DNA of 64,000 bases from Sequoia sempervirens (Eukaryota; Streptophyta; Pinopsida; Cupressales; Cupressaceae), in assembly GCA_007258455.2 (NCBI GenBank), contig VDFB02344204.1:178991-242990 (forward strand), given 5' to 3'. The position numbers were made by a program, and so were the translations under genes. This document shows, piece after piece, positions 58,456 to 64,000 of this stretch. The notes beneath the pieces are model-generated. The model had not been told where the DNA came from. It was given only the letters and a program-made list of their open reading frames with translations, and ran no database searches. Positions within the stretch are counted from its first letter, which is position 1, and every line of letters begins with the position of its first letter.

Positions 58456-59090
58456 TTGAATGAAGGAACATTAGTGAATCAAGGAGGCGATGCAAAAATT
58501 GGTGTTGGGCATGGCTTGGGTACGCGGCTAGTAGTAGGCTACAACTTGCATGGTCGATTTGGATTGAGCATGCTTGGAATAAGGAGTGTGCTAGCTTCAA
58601 CAATTGGTTGGGGGAGTTTGCAAGGTGTGGGTACTACGTGGGGGAGATTTTTTAGCGATCAAGTGGGGGTTTTTTATTTTTGGTAGGGGTTGCAGGCGGT
58701 CTCTTCTTTTTTCTTCTACTTGGGATGTGATTTTATGGAGTTTGGTGCAGGTTTGGTTGGGCATGTAGAACTTGTATTTTTCAAAGGTTTTGATGAGGGA
58801 TGTCCCTTCTCCATTTGACCATTCCAGTGTAATGAATTTATTAAGTACAACTTTAAATGGTGGGGGGCCTTCTCAAATAAGGCCTCTCCACTTGCTAAAG
58901 GTAAATGGGTGTTTGGAGAGGAGTTTTTCTCGTCTTGTTTTGGTAATCCAACCAGATTTGGTTGTAGAGGAGTTTAATTATCTAAATAACCATGCCTTAA
59001 TTTGTAAGTTTATGGCGCCTTGGGTGTCCCTCCCTTTCTTGGAATCATGGGCCCTTCTTAATTGGTTGGATAACAAAGAAGGAGGAATAA
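58456..59090 (+). pseudogene. Possible LINE ORF1 (DUF4283-like) fragment
   Basis: Two frames give LINE-like pieces: ASPLAKGKWVFGEEFFSSCF in one, and FNYLNNHALICKFMAPWVS with FLESWALLNWLDNKEGG in another. The second resembles the 'ALICKF.G.WP...W....W' pattern of plant LINE ORF1 proteins. The assignment is from memory of the pattern and is weak. The sequence is frameshifted and has no polyA end. Confidence 0.35.
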
Positions 59091-59091
59091 C

Positions 59092-59531
59092 TTGAGTATG
59101 ATGAAGTGGATGACCCCAAAAGAGTGAAGGTTTCTCAAAAAAATTGAAAGGGTGATGCAATACTTTGGTGGAAGGAGTTGCAAGCTGAGAGAAGAAGAAA
59201 TGGTATAGATAAGATCACTCAATGGGATCAAATGTTAAGTAAGATGAAGTTTAAATTTCTACCTTTTGATTATCAACTTGAGCTTCCCAAAAAAATGAGA
59301 AACTTAAGACAAAGAGAGTTAAGTGTGAAGGCCTATACAAAGGAGTTTTATAAAATTTTCATAAGAACTAGCCATAATGAAATAGACCATGAAAAGGTGG
59401 CTAGATATGTTAATGTATTGAGGCAAAATATTCAAGATGAGCTAAGTATGGTAAGGTTGTGAACTATGGATGAAGCATACCAATATTCTCTAAAGGAAAA
59501 GGAAAAATTGGTGACAAAGCTATTAGGATAG
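59092..59531 (+). pseudogene. Ty3/gypsy gag fragment (chromovirus-like)
   Basis: KGDAILWWKELQAERRRNG, then ITQWDQMLSKMKFKFLP and LRQRELSVKAYTKEFYKI, then EKVARYVNVLRQNIQDEL match the retrotransposon gag domain of plant chromoviruses. A TGA precedes KGDA, and another ends the frame at 59460 before TMDEAYQYSLKEKEKL. The element stops soon after; no pol follows, so it is an isolated fragment. Confidence 0.85.
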
Positions 59532-59739
59532 GTGACACTAAAATTGCTATCCTAAGTTGATTTATGTGTCTCCACATTCTTTGGAAAGTCTTCTAGAGGA
59601 CCTTAGGGACAAAATATATATTAATTAATTTCCTATGACAAATTATAATTTCAATCACAGAGGTGGACCCATTATGGTGGCAAATGCTAAGCATTCCAAG
59701 AGAATATTCCTCTTGGGTGTCCAACTTTCTAGGTTGAGA

Positions 59740-60286
59740 CCAATTGAGTGTGCATGTCATTGCATGTTATTTGCATATTTTGCATGCTCTTGCATGGTTG
59801 GGTGCCCAAGTTTTCATTCCATGTGATAATTTAATATTTTATTCCATGTTTATGGGTTGTCAACTAAGGGGAGCTTGGGCTTTTCTAGGTGGTTTTCTTG
59901 TTGTTTTGGGACACCATTTATGGTATTCTCTCCCACAAACTTCTATATATTGGAGCCTTTTAATAGTTTTTTAGGATGAGTTCTTTGCAGGTTGTCAGGA
60001 AGACGAAGTGTTGTTGAAGTGTAGAGAGGATTGTTGTATTGATGTGCTTCCTTAAATATTAATACAAACATTGGATCTTTTGGGTGTGGAGTTTTTCCTG
60101 CAAGGGTTTCTGCATGCATATCTTGTGTCACTTGTGTTGATGACTTATGGTATTGCAAATTTTCCATTCATTGTTGCAACTTTTCAATCACTTAATCATT
60201 TTATAATTAATCATTTAAGCATAGTTTTAGATTTTCAATCACTTTGATAAGTTTATATTGCGGAAAGTTATACCTTCATTCCAACG
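59740..60286 (+). repeat. 3' part of a copia LTR
   Basis: GGTGTGGAGTTTTTCCTGCA, then AGGGTTTCTGCATGC at 60085-60120, is the R/U5 block seen in other copia LTRs of this window. The LTR end is inferred at about 60286 from the primer site. Its start was not found; it may be near the TGTGCATG at 59748. Confidence 0.6.
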
Positions 60287-60288
60287 TT

Positions 60289-60300
60289 TGGTATCAAAGC
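60289..60300 (+). promoter_or_regulatory. Primer binding site (tRNA-Met type, one mismatch)
   Basis: TGGTATCAAAGC, one base different from the site at 38059-38070, located 114 bases before a copia gag start. Confidence 0.8.
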
Positions 60301-60413
60301 TAACAGTTTTATTAACAAAGGGATGCCTTTTTTCTTAGTGTTGAAGGTTTTTTGGTTACAGTGGAAGCTTGTGCACTATGGGTTTTATAGATTTATGAAG
60401 AATATTTTAAACC

Positions 60414-60660
60414 ATGGCTTCTACCTCTCATTTGGATATTGAGAAATTCAATGGAGCTGGCTACGAGATGTGGAAATTGAAGGTGGAGGATCTCCTTAAA
60501 GGGAGAGATCAGTGGTTTGTAGTTTCAAATGAAAAGAAACCAGAATTAGCATCTAATGAAGATTGGAAGAAAATGGACAAGAAGGCACGGGGAACCATTT
60601 AGTTGTGTCTTGTAGATTTCGTCTTCTTCCAATCACCAATGGATTTGTTTCTTCCTAAGG
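60414..60660 (+). pseudogene. Copia gag N-terminal fragment
   Basis: ATG 60414 opens MASTSHLDIEKFNGAG, then YEMWKLKVEDLLKGRDQWFV, clearly related to the gag at 38172. A TAG at 60600 (CAG before the change) follows KKARGTI, then LCLVDFV. Homology ends near 60660; the rest of the element is absent. Confidence 0.9.
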
Positions 60661-63070
60661 GGAGAAATGTTGCTTGAAAGTAATTGATTGTGTTTTATCT
60701 TTTGACGTTCACCATTGGCACAAGAGCTCTTTCTTTATGGAGGGATACATGTCCTTATTTTAAATCTCATATTGCGGGGACATCTATTGTATTTGTGACA
60801 TAGGTGATCCTTGGGGGGTCACATTGAGTCCTATCCTTCTTTCACTAGTCAAATTATTTTTCTTTTCTCTTTTGGACATGAGTGCTTTCCCATGTAGTTT
60901 TATTATTTTATTTGGTTATGAGATTTCATTTGTTTGTACATGGGTACCTCATTAGGACTTGTAGTTAGAACTCATCCGTGCATCCACCATTACATTATTC
61001 ATAGGTATTTTTAGCTTCTCCCTAAGTTGATCTTGATGGGGGAGTTGGAGTAATTATGATAATCATTTCATAATTAATTAATAATAAATAAATTATTAAG
61101 TCACTTATTACTTTGTCCACTTAAGATAAAATTAGGAGAGTTTTTTATTATTAGATTGGGTTACTTATAAGTCAAGTTGTTTTGCACCAGATTGGGACAC
61201 TTGTCACAATCTAATCAAATCCTCATCTAGGGTTTGCACATTTAATTTTATAAGCATTGATTATTGTATTTTGTAATCATTCATAATTCACTTGTATTCA
61301 TATTCATTATTTAATACAGATGGCATATTAGATGCTTTTGTTGATCAATCTTTTCTTTTTTTGTTGCATAGCAAATCAATTGCTTTGATCTCTCATTTTT
61401 GATAAGTGTTTTTGTTAGAAGTGATTGCCAGGAGCTATGGGATTCACTATCTATTCAAATATATTATTCTTGTGATTCCTGCAATTTTCCTTTTATCTTT
61501 ATTTGTGATGTATACATATTTCTACTAAGTCATATTTTTGAACTTTATGTAAGCCCTCTAGTCATTTCCCTTCTATGGTGGTGATTGTGTCATAATTGAA
61601 CAAGTAAATAGTTTCAACAATCTTATGATAGATGGAACATTTCAATACCAAAATAATCCAAACAAAATTTGGTAGGTGAAGTAGAGAAGAAAGATCATCA
61701 ACTAGAAAGATAAAGACATGGGTATGTAATTCCTTCTTGATGCAAATAATTTGACAAGTGATGAAGTTCCTTTTGATAAGAGCATTTTTTTTGGTTATGC
61801 TAATAATAAACATGAAAATGGATTTACTATAATTAAGGAAGAAAATATTTGACCTGGTCCTATGTATCAATATGATGCAGATCAGGGTTGGAATTGTCAC
61901 AACCAACACAATTTGACACAATTCAATCACCTTTCAAACTACAAGACCCAACCAAATAGTGATTCTTCACAATATTGCTTGTTCATCAGCTAGGTCTCCA
62001 AACCTAGGTTTTCAAGTGCATCTTTTAGAGAAGGTTGTTTCAACATTGGACCCACACCTTTTTAGATACCCATTATGCTTGGATTTAACATATCTCATTT
62101 GTGAATAAGACTGTTAAGACCAACTTTATCAAATTAGGCCTACTACGCCAAAACCAAGGCTAATTAGGCCACTTTTCCAAAGGACCTACAAGGAAAACAA
62201 TCTCTACACAACAAAAATATTCACCAATAGTCTCTACCAGTCACATAGGGTCCAAATTTATAGGTTTTTTCATTCTCCACCTTCAACAATTTGTTGTCCT
62301 ACAACTTCTACACCCTACCTAAGCCTAACACATGAAGATGTTAGGCTAGGGCTTGGACAAAAAGGCTTGAAACTCCATCCCCTGCTCCTAAAACTAACAA
62401 AAACAAAAAAATAAAACCTAAAGCCTCCATTCCATCGAGTTTGGCCAGAAATCAATAGTGGAATGGATATATATTTACATTTTAAGACAACAAACCCTAG
62501 AAATGAGGGTTTTCAGGCGGTCTAGAAAGAAATTCTTCAAACTCTCTAATTCCACCACAAAAATCAATCATGTAGCACTCAAATGGGAGAAGAATCATTG
62601 TAGTATGTTCTCACATAGATTTTAGATCATGGTAGACCTCTATAGGGCCGTACATAATTGAAACTTACAGAAAAAACTGAAAAAGTTGTAGAAAATAGAG
62701 TATTATTCTATTATTTGTCCTCCAAAAGCATCAACAACCATGCCTCGATGTGTTTGAGGCCATTTAAACATGTTCCAACCAATTTCCAATTGTCTACAAT
62801 AGAATTTCAAAATTTGACCATTCATCTTCCCTTTAACCCAGAAATTGACAATGTTGTAAAGCAACATTTTACATCTTTTTAGTAACTTTTTACAAAACAC
62901 AGCTAATGGACCCTACATGACACCAAAAATATTTCAAATGGTTTTCAATTGACCTTATTACATCAAATGAGTGACAAAACACACAAAAAATCAAACTAGA
63001 CACCTAAATGCATGAAAAGAGCAAAATTGCGAGGTTGCCCCTACACCATACACCTGAAGAGGAAAATTTC
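60661..63070. other. Unassigned stretch, probably decayed retroelement sequence
   Basis: GATGGGGGAGTTGGAG at 61033 resembles a polypurine tract and is followed by AT-rich LTR-like sequence to about 61320. The part right of 62000 lies downstream (on the minus strand) of the chromovirus integrase and may be its 3' untranslated region and LTR. Short frames at 61562-61930 and 62658-62900 have no recognisable domain. Confidence 0.35.
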
Positions 63071-63803
63071 TCAGGTTCCACCTGAGATCAACTCCTTGAT
63101 TGAGGTTCCATGCTACTTGATATCATCTTCAAACATCCATTTTGCGTCCGCTGGAGGTAACCCATGCCATTTGACAAGATATTCATTGTAAACCTTCTTC
63201 CTAGTTCTTTTCACCTCCTTGGTATCTAGAATGGCTTCGAGCTTCATTGGCTTAGAAGAAGGTAGATCTCTCACCCATTATTCATCAACAACTTCATCTT
63301 CTACACCCGTACCTATATCCACAATTCCTTTAAAAGGATAGAGATCAACAACATTAAATATAGGGGATATAGCAACTCCAGGAGGGAGTTCTATCTCATA
63401 TGCATTTTCACGAAACTTGTGGATCACTTTGCAGGGACCAATATTTTTCATTAGTAGCTTTGTGTATTTTCCTTTTGGTAGCCTCTCTTTCTTCAGGTGT
63501 GCAAGCACCAAATCTCCAATTTTGAACTGAACATTCCTCCTCTTCAAGTCTGCAAGCTTCTTATACCTCTCAACACTCTGCTTCAAATTTTCCTTGACCT
63601 GCTCATGTGTATCCTTCATAGCTATGGAAAAATCCTCTCCTTCTGCACTCCTCTTCTCCAATCCACTCAAGTCTTTAAATCAAATATACCCCTTGGTTTT
63701 AGACCATATACAACTTCAAAGGGACCTTTTCCCTATGGTCCTATAATGGAATCATTATAAGCATACTCTGCCTGTGGGAGGTCTAATTCTTCCAGAGCTC
63801 CTG
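63071..63803 (-). pseudogene. Chromovirus integrase C-terminus with chromodomain
   Basis: On the minus strand: ELDLPQAEYAYNDSIIGP, a TAG, then GKGPFEVVYGLKPRG, a frameshift near 63680, and an open run of about 130 codons. That run holds RNVQFKIGDLVLAHLKKERL, then FRENAYEIELPPGV and FNVVDLYPFKG. After a TAA at 63280 the frame continues with LEAILDTKEV and YNEYLVKWHGLPPADAKW, a chromodomain, which tethers integration to modified histones. TAG at 63115-63113 (from CAG) interrupts just past it; the protein would end at TGA 63073-63071. Only the last part of integrase is present; sequence beyond 63803 is unrelated. Confidence 0.88.
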
Positions 63804-64000
63804 GTTACATATACAAGTATGTTAGAGAAATAAAAAATAGTCATCAAACATCTCAACATGAAACAAATCAACAACATTAAAACATGGTTTCTTATGTGTA
63901 TAATACTCGGAATAACAAGAAAAAATAACAACCATTGAGTATACCAGTATCTTTTCCACCATCTCAGCCTGTTTTGCCTGAACCTACTAGGCTCACCTTT
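63804..64000. other. Spacer at the right edge
   Basis: Unrelated to the integrase fragment and too short to assign. No gene seen. Confidence 0.4.

Noticed and set aside
61562..61930. 122-codon minus-strand frame rich in Ile/Phe
   Set aside because: Composition reflects AT-richness; no domain or neighbouring coding support.

Overview
This is nuclear DNA from a land plant, most likely a seed plant with a large, repeat-filled genome such as a conifer; the species assignment is an inference. Almost everything recognisable is transposable-element derived: Ty3/gypsy and Ty1/copia LTR retrotransposons at several stages of decay, a DDE-transposase-like pseudogene, polyA-tailed insertions, solo LTRs and tandem repeats. 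Three stretches may be non-element or unclassified genes: a six-exon minus-strand pseudogene (7513-9492), a possible 5' gene end on the minus strand (about 33574-34560), and a nucleoredoxin pseudogene (35159-36330). No intact protein-coding gene, tRNA, rRNA or CRISPR array was seen.

Layout. 1-2040: transposase-like pseudogene. 2074-4387: two tandem arrays (period about 228, then about 358 bp). 4640-5170: irregular array of a short 'AAGTCCGC' motif. 5975-6840: internally deleted copia fragment. 7513-9492: multi-exon minus-strand gene with in-frame stops. 10950-31156: one very large Tat-lineage gypsy element, about 20.2 kb, with LTRs of about 2.9 kb and a matching 5-bp target duplication (TAATT). 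Its plus strand carries gag, protease, reverse transcriptase, two RNase H domains and integrase, all broken. Its 3' part carries an antisense gene with a plant mobile domain (PMD), and a deletion has removed the end of the internal region and the first ~113 bp of the 3' LTR. 31511-33019: two consecutive polyA-tailed insertions separated by three copies of one target sequence. 33570-36330: the most gene-like stretch.

36438-44767: a complete but degenerate copia element (TSD ATCAA) inserted next to the nucleoredoxin pseudogene, with a 951-bp solo LTR nested in its own 3' LTR. 45600-57980: a cluster of related LTR fragments, direct and inverted, with arrays of a 'GGCGTCACTCT' motif. 55780-56370: a 57-60 bp minisatellite. 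58450-60660: LINE-like, gypsy gag and copia LTR/gag fragments. 63071-63803: minus-strand chromovirus integrase end plus chromodomain.

Common themes. Most in-frame stops read as CAG to TAG or CGA to TGA, as expected if 5-methylcytosine deamination dominates decay. Several LTR or leader regions hold arrays of short motifs, and the Tat element carries two kinds of repeated small hairpin that may act at the RNA level.
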